Source: CAZILN01 sp964540005 (GTDB lineage: Bacteria > Bacteroidota > Bacteroidia > Bacteroidales > SM23-62). Taken from it: a stretch of DNA of 21,119 nt. Both the position numbers and the translations under genes were made by a program. The stretch covers positions 1 through 21,119 of the forward strand of contig CAZILN010000367.1 of assembly GCA_964540005.1 (NCBI GenBank), in the 5' to 3' direction. Below the pieces are notes generated by a model. The model did no database searches. It saw only the letters and a program-made list of their open reading frames with translations, and had not been told where the DNA came from. This document shows positions 6,776-14,937 of this stretch, piece after piece (the first letter of the stretch is position 1; every line of letters starts with the position of its first letter).

Positions 6776-6848
6776 AAAAAAACAGATGAACAAGTGGCAA
6801 CTGAATATTAATTATAAACACATGAATCGTTCATGTAAACATTCTCAG

Positions 6849-7898
6849 ATGAAACCCATACCGAAATATTTGACACCGGTCCTGATGGCAGTTGCCATTC
6901 TGCTGGGTGCCTGCCGGCAGCAGGCTCCGGAGGGAACAGTAGAGGAGCGGATACCTGTAAAAACACAGATCGTAAGCCAGCAACTGGTTGTCATGCCCAT
7001 TCGCTCATCAGGCAGGTTGTTCTCAAAAACGGAATCAAAACTGTCCTTCAAGACCGGGGGCATTATAGAGAAGATCTTTGTCGATGACGGCCAGACAGTA
7101 GAGAAGGATCAGCTGCTGGCCAGGCTGAACCTGGAAGAGATCAGCTCGCAGGTACGCCAGGCGGAACTGGCCCTGCAGAAGGCCAGGCGGGATTATGAAC
7201 GGGCCCGGAACCTGTACCGGGACAGTGTGGCCACACTTGAACAATACCAGGATGCAGGCACCGGCCTGGAGCTGGCAAAATCAAATTTCAGGATCGCACA
7301 GTTCAACCTTGAATATTCTCAGATCAGGGCTCCCTCGAAAGGGAAGATCCTTAAAAAGATCGTCGAAGAAAACGAGATCATTGCACCGGGGTACCCGGTC
7401 CTGTTCTTCGCCTCCACCGAGGCGGACTGGGTAGTACGGGTGAATCTTACCGACAAGGACATAGTAAGGGTCAGTCCCCGGGACTCAGCCAGCGTTCAGT
7501 TCGATGCCTGGAGGGACCGTCGTTTTCCGTGCAGTATATCCGAAATAGGTAATGCAGCCGATCCCTACACCGGCACCTACGAGGTGGAACTCTTGCTGGA
7601 AGGTCCCCCCGGGAGGATGGTTTCGGGATTGATAGGGAAGGTGTATATTTTTCCTTCTGATTCAACTTTTTATACTGTTCTCCCGGTCGAAGCCATTATT
7701 CAGGGAAAGGGACAGACTGCCACGGTTTTTGTGCTGGGACAGGGAGGGACAGAAAAAAGAGATATCCGCATCCTTACCATTAACGACCAGGGGATTATTG
7801 TTGCATCCGGACTATCACCCGGGGAGGAGGTGGTTGTTGACGGCGGGACCTTTATAAGAGAAGGAGTACCGGTAGAGCGTATTGACAGGGAAGAATGA
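6849..7898 (+). CDS. RND pump periplasmic adaptor (HlyD/AcrA family lipoprotein)
   Basis: From the ATG at 6849 the protein has 349 residues and starts with a lipoprotein signal: KPIPKYLTPVLMAVAILLGAC with the lipidated Cys22. Three in-frame ATGs upstream (6762, 6786, 6822) would add a polar tail ahead of the signal, the first of them within repeats, so 6849 is preferred. The body has the adaptor layout: lipoyl half IIEKIFVDDGQTVEKDQLLARL, a short helical hairpin (QVRQAELALQKARRDYERAR ...), second lipoyl half YSQIRAPSKGKILKKIVEENEIIAPG, then beta-barrel and membrane-proximal domains ending in a GLSPGEEVVVDGG stretch. It links the RND pump and the TolC duct across the periplasm. A 30-base gap leads to the pump gene. 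Confidence 0.92.
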   Translation: MKPIPKYLTPVLMAVAILLGACRQQAPEGTVEERIPVKTQIVSQQLVVMPIRSSGRLFSKTESKLSFKTGGIIEKIFVDDGQTVEKDQLLARLNLEEISSQVRQAELALQKARRDYERARNLYRDSVATLEQYQDAGTGLELAKSNFRIAQFNLEYSQIRAPSKGKILKKIVEENEIIAPGYPVLFFASTEADWVVRVNLTDKDIVRVSPRDSASVQFDAWRDRRFPCSISEIGNAADPYTGTYEVELLLEGPPGRMVSGLIGKVYIFPSDSTFYTVLPVEAIIQGKGQTATVFVLGQGGTEKRDIRILTINDQGIIVASGLSPGEEVVVDGGTFIREGVPVERIDREE

Positions 7899-7928
7899 AG
7901 AAGGCTAACAGCTTAAACATCAATAAGC

Positions 7929-10900
7929 ATGAAATTACCAAAGATCGCAATCGATAATTACCAGTTCACCCTGGTTATGGTGGTGCTCTTATTAATGCTT
8001 GGTGTCAGCTCTTTTCTCACGATGCCGCGGACCGAAGACCCCCCGATGCAGCTGCCCGGGGCCAGCGTCATTGCCGTTTATCCGGGGGGTAACCCCATGG
8101 ACCTTGAAGAACTGATAGCAACACCCGTTGAAGAATCACTGAACCAGCTGGATGATATCAAGCGCATGGAAACTGGTATGCGTGATGGCATCGTGGTTAC
8201 CAGCATAGAATTCACCTTCGATACCGATCCGGCTGAGAAATTCGATGAAGTGGTGCAGCAGGTGAACAATATCCGTAATGAACTGCCCGACGAGCTGTAC
8301 AGCCTGGAAATCTTTGAATGGTCGAGTTCCGATGTGGTGATCATGCAGCTGGCCCTGGTATCTCCGGCAGCCTCATTTGCTTCCCTGGAGGAGGATGCAG
8401 AAGCACTGAAAAAAGAGCTTGAAAAGGTAAACGGGGTCATGCAGGTAGAGATCCTTGCCCTGCCCGAACAGGAGGTTCGCATCTCCCTTGACATGGAAAA
8501 GATGTCACAGATGAACATTTCCCTGGATATGGTGAGCAAGGCCATTCTCAGCAGCAATGCCAATATCCCCGGCGGGACCATTACAATGGGAAAGACTGAT
8601 TTTGGCATCAAAACCAGCGGGTCGTACCAGGACTTGCAGGAGATCCGTAATACGGTGGTCAGTTCCTATAACGGCAGGCTGATCTACCTGAAGAATATTG
8701 CCACAGTATCATTTGACTATGAAGACGAAACCTATCTGGCCAGGTATAAGGGTGAACGCTGCATTTTCCTTACCGTCAAGCAGAAAGCCGGGCATAATAT
8801 CTTTTCGATCAATAAAAAGATCATCCCCCTGCTTGAGCGTGCTGATGCCGGACTGGATGATGACACTCAGATTATTACTGTTTTTGACCAGGCGGAAAGC
8901 GTTGATCAGCGGATCAGCTCCTTTATCAGCAACCTGCTGCAGGGTATTCTCCTGGTGGGTATCGTGATACTGCTGTCACTGGGCATCAGGGCATCGGTCA
9001 TCGTGATATTTGCCATCCCATTCTCAATACTTATCGGGCTGGGATTCACCGACCTGTCGGGATTTGGACTGCAGCAGATCTCTATTGCCGGACTGGTGAT
9101 CTCTCTCGGACTCCTGGTTGATAACTCAATAGTGGTTACCGAGAACGTGGAACGATTTATCGGTCTCGGATACAATAACAGGGAAGCGGCGGCCAGGGGG
9201 ACCGCCCAGCTGGGATGGCCCATCATCTCAGCCACGGCCACCACCATGCTGGCTTTCATTCCCATCATTACCATGCCCGATAAATCCGGCAGGTTTATTC
9301 AGAGCATGCCGGTAACAGTGATATATACCCTGCTGGCATCCCTGATCCTTGCCCTTACACTGGTGCCATACCTTTCGAGTGTATTCCTTAAGCCATATAA
9401 AGAGAAACAGAAAGATACCAGGCAAAAACGCATCTGGCTGAAAAAATTTATAGAAGGTCCCTACCGCCGGACCCTGGATTATTCACTGCGCAGATCATGG
9501 CTCATTATCCTGCTGTGCGTCCTGGCAATGTCAGGGGCCGGAGTCCTTTTCAAATTTGTGGGGGTCAGCTTCTTCCCCAAGGCCGAGAAGCCACAGTTCA
9601 TGATCCGGATCAATACCTCGGAAGGATCAAGCATTGAAAAAGCCAACGAGGTAGCTATGTACGTTGAGTCCGTCCTGGATACCATGCCCGAAATAAGGCA
9701 TTACGCTGCGAATATAGGTCATGGGAACCCGCGTATTTATTATAATATATTCCCCAAACAAAACGATAAAAGCTTCGCAGAGATATATGTGGAGCTGAAG
9801 GAATTCGAGCCGGAACAGTTCGATGCAATAATTACCCGCTTAAGGGAGTTATTTTCGCTTTATCCGGGTGCACAGATCAATATCAAGGAATTTGAACAGG
9901 GAGCGCCCATCGAGGCCCCGCTGACAATTAAGATCACGGGGAAGGAGATCCCTGATCTGAAGAGGATGTCGGTGGATGTGGAGAATATGGTGCGTGCTGC
10001 AACGGGGGCGGTCAATATTGATAACCAGCTGAATAAGGTAGCGACAGACCTTTACTTCAACATCAACCGCGACAAGGCAAGCATGCTGGGTGTGCCCATT
10101 TTCGAGATTGACAGGACCATCCGTACCAGCATTACCGGGATGGCTATTTCTAAATTCAGGGATGCCGAAGGCAAGGAATATAATATAGTGTTACGATTGC
10201 CTTTTACCCAAAAGATAAAGCTGGAAGACCTGGATAAGATATATGTGACGGCTGTAACAGGACGGTCCATCCCCCTGAAACAACTGGCCACCGTTGAATT
10301 TAAGGAGGCTCCCGGTATCATCACCCATTTTGACATGGACCGCAGCGCTACCGTTACTGCTGATATCATGAAGGGACATACCCTGGATGAGGTGATTGCC
10401 CGGCTGGAACAAAAACTATCTGTTTATCCATGGCCCGATGGGTACAGCTATACCTTTACCGGTGAGCTGGAGAGCCGCGAAGAGAGCTTCGGAGGGATAA
10501 TGAGGGCCAGCCTCATAGCCCTGATAGCCATATTTGCCGTACTGGTATTGCAGTTTCGTTCCTTCAGCCAGCCCCTTATAATTTTTACAGCCATTCCCCT
10601 GGCCGGGATAGGATCTGCACTGGCCCTGTTTATAACCGGTAACTCCTTTTCCTTTACTGCCGGTATCGGTATGATCAGCCTGATAGGGGTGGTGATAAAC
10701 AATTCCATCATTCTGGTGGATTATACCAATAAACTGATAGAGGAGGGGAAGGACAGGCTTCAGGCAATCAGAGAAGCCGGGGAAACGCGTTTTACGCCCA
10801 TCCTGTTGACCACGCTGACCACTATCGGGGGATTGCTGCCGCTGACCCTTCGCGGGGGCACCCTCTGGGCGCCGATGGGATGGACCATTATCGGGGGACT

Positions 10901-10964
10901 CCTTATTTCCACCTTCCTGACCCTGTATGTGGTCCCGGTACTGTATAAACTCTATGCCAGGTAA
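7929..10964 (+). CDS. RND efflux transporter permease subunit
   Basis: The 1011-residue protein is a full-length RND pump with both halves: TM1 near residues 10-30, a large periplasmic domain, a membrane block around 335-500, TM7 near 525, a second periplasmic domain and a final membrane block around 855-1010. Recognisable segments are MPRTEDPPMQLPGASV, YPGGNPMDLEELIATPVEE and GLLVDNSIVVTENVER. At AcrB positions D407/D408 it has D398/N399, and at K940 it has N924 (VVINNSIILVDY), so two proton-relay residues are Asn. This is seen in some non-AcrB RND clades. It sits in the inner membrane and exports small molecules with the two preceding gene products; the substrate cannot be told. Confidence 0.95.
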   Translation: MKLPKIAIDNYQFTLVMVVLLLMLGVSSFLTMPRTEDPPMQLPGASVIAVYPGGNPMDLEELIATPVEESLNQLDDIKRMETGMRDGIVVTSIEFTFDTDPAEKFDEVVQQVNNIRNELPDELYSLEIFEWSSSDVVIMQLALVSPAASFASLEEDAEALKKELEKVNGVMQVEILALPEQEVRISLDMEKMSQMNISLDMVSKAILSSNANIPGGTITMGKTDFGIKTSGSYQDLQEIRNTVVSSYNGRLIYLKNIATVSFDYEDETYLARYKGERCIFLTVKQKAGHNIFSINKKIIPLLERADAGLDDDTQIITVFDQAESVDQRISSFISNLLQGILLVGIVILLSLGIRASVIVIFAIPFSILIGLGFTDLSGFGLQQISIAGLVISLGLLVDNSIVVTENVERFIGLGYNNREAAARGTAQLGWPIISATATTMLAFIPIITMPDKSGRFIQSMPVTVIYTLLASLILALTLVPYLSSVFLKPYKEKQKDTRQKRIWLKKFIEGPYRRTLDYSLRRSWLIILLCVLAMSGAGVLFKFVGVSFFPKAEKPQFMIRINTSEGSSIEKANEVAMYVESVLDTMPEIRHYAANIGHGNPRIYYNIFPKQNDKSFAEIYVELKEFEPEQFDAIITRLRELFSLYPGAQINIKEFEQGAPIEAPLTIKITGKEIPDLKRMSVDVENMVRAATGAVNIDNQLNKVATDLYFNINRDKASMLGVPIFEIDRTIRTSITGMAISKFRDAEGKEYNIVLRLPFTQKIKLEDLDKIYVTAVTGRSIPLKQLATVEFKEAPGIITHFDMDRSATVTADIMKGHTLDEVIARLEQKLSVYPWPDGYSYTFTGELESREESFGGIMRASLIALIAIFAVLVLQFRSFSQPLIIFTAIPLAGIGSALALFITGNSFSFTAGIGMISLIGVVINNSIILVDYTNKLIEEGKDRLQAIREAGETRFTPILLTTLTTIGGLLPLTLRGGTLWAPMGWTIIGGLLISTFLTLYVVPVLYKLYAR

Positions 10965-11011
10965 CAGCAAAGAGTGACAAGCTTTTATTATCTTTACGAT
11001 AAGCTGTAACA

Positions 11012-11158
11012 ATGATCCTGACTAATAAAAATATCCGGATAGAGCTTCGTGATCATCTCTTCCGGGACGTTCCGAAAGAAAAAATTGACCTGGATCCGCG
11101 TACAATGAATTTCATAAATAAAATTGCCGGATCAGCCATAGAATATCAAAGTTTATGA
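11012..11158 (+). CDS. Hypothetical 48-residue protein, coupled to the nucleoside hydrolase gene
   Basis: An ATG at 11012 opens a 48-residue frame, MILTNKNIRIELRDHLF to SAIEYQSL, whose TGA (11156-11158) overlaps the next ATG in ATGA. The composition is ordinary for a soluble protein (mixed charged and hydrophobic residues) and there is no signal or membrane segment. I do not recognise the family. It may be a real small protein, the tail of a decayed gene, or a leader frame that feeds ribosomes to the hydrolase gene. Confidence 0.4.
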   Translation: MILTNKNIRIELRDHLFRDVPKEKIDLDPRTMNFINKIAGSAIEYQSL

Positions 11159-12147
11159 GAAATCATGGTTCAGTAATTTTTTTCATTTTATTTCATCTTA
11201 TCTTATTAAATTCTTCAGCCCAGGTAAAAATCATTTTCGACACCGACCTTGGAGGCGATGCCGATGATCTGGGGACCCTGGCAATGCTGCATAATTTTGT
11301 CAGTGCAGGTGAATGTGAACTGCTGGGTGTCATGTGCTGGTCGACCGAGGAATATACAGTGGCTGCAGTCGATGCGGTGAATCGTTTTTACGGGCACCCT
11401 GATATTCCTGTGGCTATAAGAAGCAGGGAAAGTTTCCGGTCAGATGATAATTACTGTAAGTCTGTTGCTGATGCCTTTCCCCACAGGCTCACCAACGATG
11501 ATGTCCCCCTGGCTGTTGAGGCTTACCGGAAGATACTTTCACAGCAGGAAGACAGATCTGTGGTCATCGTAGCGGTGGGTCCGCTTAAAAATATACAGGA
11601 TTTGATCCGGTCCGGGGCGGATGAATATTCGGATCTTTCAGGTGCAGAACTGATAGAGAAAAAGATCAGGGAATTTGTGGTAATGGGAGGGAAGTTCCCC
11701 TCCGGTGAGGGGGAATGGAATTTTAACGGGAATATGGAAAATGTTACCCGGTTCGTCTTTGATGAGCTGAAAGCACCTGTCGTTTTTTCAGGCTTTGAAA
11801 TTGGGATACAAATAAAAACAGGACAGGTATTCAATTATATAAAAGAGGATACTCCTCTGACTGCAGGCTTATTATATTTCAGCGGGCATGCACCATGGAT
11901 GAAGGATGCATTTAAAGGCGATATACTGGATAATTCCACCTTCGACCAGACGGCTGTCCTGTATGCCGTGCGGGGCGGACTCGGCCGGTACTGGGACAAG
12001 GTGGAAGGGGGATATTGCGAAATAGATCCCAACGGGGACAACCGCTGGGTGCCAGGACCGAAAACCAACCAGTCCTACCTGGTACTGAAAGAGGATCCTG
12101 AAGTAATGGCCGGACTGATTGAATCCCTGATGCTTGGCAACAAATGA
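11155..12147 (+). CDS. Exported nucleoside hydrolase (inosine-uridine preferring family)
   Basis: The 330-residue protein starts with a signal peptide (SVIFFILFHLILLNSSAQ), so it probably acts in the periplasm or as an exported enzyme. Directly after it comes IIFDTDLGGDADDLGTLAML; the aspartates D29, D31, D35, D37 and D38 are the calcium-binding cluster that defines nucleoside hydrolases, which cleave the N-glycosidic bond of ribonucleosides. The spacing DTDxGxDxDD is the variant seen in exported members rather than the DTDPGxDD of cytosolic ones. Other support is FVVMGGKFP, the WNFNGNMENV segment (Asn contacts) and DQTAVLYAVRGG near the end. It suggests salvage of nucleosides from outside. 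It overlaps the neighbouring frames on both sides in ATGA. Confidence 0.9.
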   Translation: MRNHGSVIFFILFHLILLNSSAQVKIIFDTDLGGDADDLGTLAMLHNFVSAGECELLGVMCWSTEEYTVAAVDAVNRFYGHPDIPVAIRSRESFRSDDNYCKSVADAFPHRLTNDDVPLAVEAYRKILSQQEDRSVVIVAVGPLKNIQDLIRSGADEYSDLSGAELIEKKIREFVVMGGKFPSGEGEWNFNGNMENVTRFVFDELKAPVVFSGFEIGIQIKTGQVFNYIKEDTPLTAGLLYFSGHAPWMKDAFKGDILDNSTFDQTAVLYAVRGGLGRYWDKVEGGYCEIDPNGDNRWVPGPKTNQSYLVLKEDPEVMAGLIESLMLGNK

Positions 12148-12308
12148 AACCGTTTGTCAACTCAGGCATCCTTCTGATCCTGAAGGTATTGCTGGATGCC
12201 GGTGGGGATTCGGCGATGGAGAATAACTACGGTTACACACCCATGGAGAGGGGATAGGAGGCAGGGAACGATTCTGTAATCATGGTGCTTGATAGGTTTG
12301 AAAATTAA
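12144..12308 (+). pseudogene. Ankyrin-repeat remnant with in-frame stop
   Basis: The frame starts at an ATG overlapping the hydrolase stop and reads ILKVLLDAGGDSAMENNYGYTPMERG, a good ankyrin unit (LLDAG ... GYTP). An amber TAG at 12255-12257 interrupts it, after which the same frame continues EAGNDSVIMVLDRFEN and stops at 12306-12308, as an ankyrin unit would continue (AG-N-xx-I ... L). The full parent gene is missing. Its end touches the stop of the convergent nucleotidyltransferase gene at 12305, which suggests the neighbouring island arrived next to or into it. Confidence 0.6.
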
Positions 12309-12919
12309 AAAGCTTCTGTCGCTGAATTGTTTAAAAACTGTATAATCTCTTCTTCTACGGGCTCTTCGCGGATAAATGTGACGGTCTCGGAATAGTCTAT
12401 ATCTTTGAAATAGGTCAGTTGCTGTTTAAAGAGCTTAAGGTTGAACGAATCACGGTATAATTCTTTAGCTCTGCGGCCAATCTCATCGATCGGGTGGTGA
12501 TATTTGATAATAAAGTACATATCAACATAATCCTTCCATTTTGCCCTTCCACCTAATGCAAAAGCTTTCATTGCGGCCAGATCAATCAATTCGGGCATAG
12601 TGATTATCTTTTCAAATTTCTGTTCATGAGGAACTGTATACGGATAATTGAAGAATGTAATTTTCACATCATCTATCAAAATATGAAGCTGGTCAAAAGC
12701 TTCATGAAGCACCTTATAAGCTATTTCTTTTTCTGCAAGCTTATTTTTTATACTTTTTCGCTTCACATCGGAGCCGGTGAACAGATCAAAGTCAATGGAC
12801 TGCCTGTGACCAATGTAAAATGCAACCGCTGTTCCGCCGGCCAGGAAATAATCCCTGGAAAACCCGGAAATCAACGGCAGTAAATTATTTTGACTGGGTG
12901 TCAGTATTTCTCTGTGCAT
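12305..12919 (-). CDS. AbiEii-like nucleotidyltransferase (toxin candidate)
   Basis: The 204-residue protein has the AbiEii/AbiGii nucleotidyltransferase signature: YFLAGGTAVAFY with GGT at 28-30, then SIDFDLF (41-47) with D43 and D45, a third strand IDDVKITFF (82-90), and the helical segment AAMKAFALGGRAKWKDYVDMYFI with K118 and K129. All these elements are present and the length is normal, so it is likely intact. Relatives transfer nucleotides and include toxins that modify tRNA ends. It overlaps the preceding 98-codon gene by 35 bases, so the two form a coupled pair. It is the last gene of the minus-strand island. Confidence 0.85.
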   Translation of the reverse strand: MHREILTPSQNNLLPLISGFSRDYFLAGGTAVAFYIGHRQSIDFDLFTGSDVKRKSIKNKLAEKEIAYKVLHEAFDQLHILIDDVKITFFNYPYTVPHEQKFEKIITMPELIDLAAMKAFALGGRAKWKDYVDMYFIIKYHHPIDEIGRRAKELYRDSFNLKLFKQQLTYFKDIDYSETVTFIREEPVEEEIIQFLNNSATEAF

Positions 12920-13181
12920 GCCTCTGAAAATATAGCTTGAAATAATTAACTACTTCAGGAAAATAATTTACTCTTTCTCCTGAAATATGTGAATAAAAAA
13001 TATCTGCAACTTTATTTATTCCCACAACATCAAACAGTTTTTTCACTGATTGATCATCGCCATAATTCAGAATGGCCTCAACCAGTGCTTCGAGACTGAT
13101 TTGTTCCTTGTCCTGTTCGGGTACATACCAGAACAGGTTTTTATTCTCTTTAATAAAATCTTGTATATTTTTGTTGTTCAT
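12885..13181 (-). CDS. Small partner protein of the AbiEii-like nucleotidyltransferase
   Basis: This 98-residue soluble protein shows the sequence IKENKNLFWYVPEQDKEQIS, then ALVEAILNYGDDQSVKKLFDVVG, and ends EVVNYFKLYFQRHAQ. This is the pattern of small proteins found directly upstream of AbiEii-family nucleotidyltransferases in Bacteroidetes, and it parallels the 93-residue protein at 293-574 in size, position and LFW/LYW start. It overlaps the downstream nucleotidyltransferase gene by 35 bases. By position it is probably the antitoxin or adaptor of the pair; no DNA-binding motif is obvious. Role is inferred, existence of the gene is fairly sure. Confidence 0.75.
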   Translation of the reverse strand: MNNKNIQDFIKENKNLFWYVPEQDKEQISLEALVEAILNYGDDQSVKKLFDVVGINKVADIFYSHISGERVNYFPEVVNYFKLYFQRHAQRNTDTQSK

Positions 13182-13204
13182 CTATAATTCCAGGACTTTG
13201 TCTT

Positions 13205-13417
13205 TCAGGCTTTCCTTATTTCATCAACAAACTGATCAAATAAATCAAGTTTGGTACTTACTATATTATAAGTGATCTCAAGATCGATATCCGGGCCTGA
13301 TTTTATTATTCCCTCCTGAGATGATCCGAAAAGAAAAGCAAAAAGGATTTCGGGGAATGCTTCATTCAGGTCCCGGGCAAGATGTTCAATATGTATCTTT
13401 GTGGGCGTCAATATCAA
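13205..13417 (-). CDS. Truncated minimal nucleotidyltransferase (MntA-like fragment)
   Basis: The 70-residue frame has the MNT signature FLFGSSQEG followed by PDIDLEI: Gly-Ser and the first D-x-D pair. Normal MNT proteins are about 100-140 residues and need a third acidic residue in a later strand; here the frame ends at EIRKA before that. The frame begins with TTG at 13417; no ATG exists in frame, because the nearest ATG upstream is in another frame. After the stop another frame continues KESLKDKVLEL. These points suggest a 3' truncation or frameshift and perhaps a lost start, so it may be nonfunctional. It sits 24 bases after the pRiA4b-like gene and 23 before the next. Confidence 0.6.
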   Translation of the reverse strand: MILTPTKIHIEHLARDLNEAFPEILFAFLFGSSQEGIIKSGPDIDLEITYNIVSTKLDLFDQFVDEIRKA

Positions 13418-13441
13418 ATTTTCATAAAGTTACTGATTTCA

Positions 13442-14035
13442 TTAGAATTCGATGCACCCGTAGTTATCAGTTTTCAGCAATTCATTAACTTCACTCTTGT
13501 TGAAATCCTCCGGATCAAATTCCCCTCCCAGCCATTCAGAATACATATCAAATTCTTTATGATCAGGTTGTTTGAGTATTTCAAGCAGATTAGCATATCC
13601 CCATGGTCCGCCACAATCTTCAGGCGGACAATTTAATTTCCCGTCCAGGCAGACAGGATATTCAGTCTTGTTGTCAAATGGATGGATCTTTTCAAGAATA
13701 ATGTCGTGTTCCCATCCGTCACCGAAATCATACTCGTAGATGATTTGATCTTTTTCCTGTTTCAACAGCTCTGATATTTTCGTGTCTTTGTAATCAATAT
13801 CACACTGAGTGTCCCAGAAATCCTCCTCCTCCTCGGTCCATTCCTTATAGAAATACTCCTCTTTTACAAACTGGTGCAGGTGCGAATTGGTCCATCCCAT
13901 GGTGGTCTGGATGATCCTGTGAAGATCAGGTAATGATAGGTCGGATGGCACAAGTATCCTTCGCCAGATCTTTGGCTTGTACCTTTTTAGGATTATCTGG
14001 ATCTGATAAATTTTTTGTTGCATTTTTTCTGACAA
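13442..14035 (-). CDS. Plasmid pRiA4b ORF-3 family protein
   Basis: The 197-residue protein is a clear member of the pRiA4b ORF-3-like family: IYQIQIILKRYKPKIWRRI at 9-27, LPDLHRIIQTTMGWTNSHLHQF, YDFGDGWEHDI (102-112) and the hallmark CPPEDCGGPWGY (136-147). Two Met codons open the frame (residues 1 and 5) and either may be used. The family is often found on plasmids and beside toxin-antitoxin or transposon genes, and its biochemical function is unknown. Here it lies 26 bases downstream of abiEii in the same direction, so it is probably on the abiE transcript. The acidic linker (EEEEDFWD) is typical. No metal or catalytic site can be assigned with confidence, although two conserved Cys are visible. 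Confidence 0.92.
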   Translation of the reverse strand: MSEKMQQKIYQIQIILKRYKPKIWRRILVPSDLSLPDLHRIIQTTMGWTNSHLHQFVKEEYFYKEWTEEEEDFWDTQCDIDYKDTKISELLKQEKDQIIYEYDFGDGWEHDIILEKIHPFDNKTEYPVCLDGKLNCPPEDCGGPWGYANLLEILKQPDHKEFDMYSEWLGGEFDPEDFNKSEVNELLKTDNYGCIEF

Positions 14036-14061
14036 ATATAATGTATATGGTCGGCTGGTGA

Positions 14062-14937
14062 TTATTTCAATTCAATGAACTTCCGGTATTTTCGCCAGTG
14101 TTTTCCTAATTCACGCCAAACATCATTGAAATCCGGTATGTCTATCATTTGATTCGACAGATGCAGCTTCCACTGTCTGGCGAATATCATTTTCTTTTGT
14201 GCCACAACTGCCGTAAGTTCATTTGGTTCATATCCTTTATACAATGCCTTCTCCTTGAATGCGAAAATGTAATCTTCTATATCCAGTCCTTCTTTTTCAA
14301 ACAGAAACCAAAGGTCATATATATCCCTGGGCGTGGTTCGTTGCATTAGAGAGCGCATTTTTTCCGCAATTACTTCCCCAAGTGTGTAAGAGAGAATGCT
14401 ACACTCTACTTTTTCAAGGTCGGAATACGAGTTTATAATCTGCAGCACAACAGGGTCGTTGTAGATTAGTTCATCCTGACTGATGTCAACTTTAATATCC
14501 TTGTTGGTCCCAGCACCCCCTAAAGGACCGGTATATGAAAGGTAGAAACTGAAATTTCCTGTCTTATGCTGTGTTTCATCTTTTAAGGATAACGATATTC
14601 GGGATTCCTCATATACCCATTCACTCAGTTTGCCGAAAGCAGACCTGATAATATCAATATCAAAATCCCTTCCCTGAAAAGTAAAGTCAAGATCCTCCGA
14701 AAAACGGTAATCCCGAAAATAAATTTTTTTCAACACTGTGCCTCCTTTGAAAATCAGGTTCTCCCTGAGAAATGGATTGTTCGATATGCCATAAATAACC
14801 CAGGATATAACATAATCCTTTTCAATCTGCGTATCTCTTACACCTAATTCGCCTGATATGGATTTTAATTCTCCAGCTTGTATCACCGTTTTATGTTTTA
14901 ATGGAATCGAATGCAGTTTTAAAGTCAATGTTGTCAA
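14062..14937 (-). CDS. abiEii: AbiEii nucleotidyltransferase toxin
   Basis: The 291-residue protein carries the DUF1814/AbiEii motifs in order: LIFKGGTVLKK (GGT at 65-67), RFSEDLDF (78-85, D82/D84), DIKVDIS (147-153, third carboxylate D151), AEKMRSL (E202/K203) and TTPRDIYDLW (211-220, R214, D215, D218). AbiEii is the toxin of the AbiE phage-abortive-infection system, a nucleotidyltransferase neutralised by AbiEi without direct binding (type IV). All motifs are present, so it should be active. The ATG at 14937 overlaps abiEi by 47 bases; a GTG at 14886, just past the abiEi stop, would give a 274-residue protein and remains possible. Two genes downstream point the same way within 30 bases each. 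Confidence 0.9.
   Translation of the reverse strand: MTTLTLKLHSIPLKHKTVIQAGELKSISGELGVRDTQIEKDYVISWVIYGISNNPFLRENLIFKGGTVLKKIYFRDYRFSEDLDFTFQGRDFDIDIIRSAFGKLSEWVYEESRISLSLKDETQHKTGNFSFYLSYTGPLGGAGTNKDIKVDISQDELIYNDPVVLQIINSYSDLEKVECSILSYTLGEVIAEKMRSLMQRTTPRDIYDLWFLFEKEGLDIEDYIFAFKEKALYKGYEPNELTAVVAQKKMIFARQWKLHLSNQMIDIPDFNDVWRELGKHWRKYRKFIELK

Noticed and set aside
8078..8611. 177-codon minus-strand frame
   Set aside because: It lies wholly inside the RND gene, is Ser- and Met-rich as antisense shadows are, and no motif is visible.
10416..11012. 198-codon minus-strand frame overlapping the RND gene end
   Set aside because: Rich in Gly, Gln and Arg with no domain pattern; antisense shadow of the membrane region of the pump.
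13442..14035. pRiA4b ORF-3 gene as evidence of a transposon or plasmid
   Set aside because: The family occurs on chromosomes too, and no transposase, terminal repeat, replication or mobilisation gene is seen nearby.
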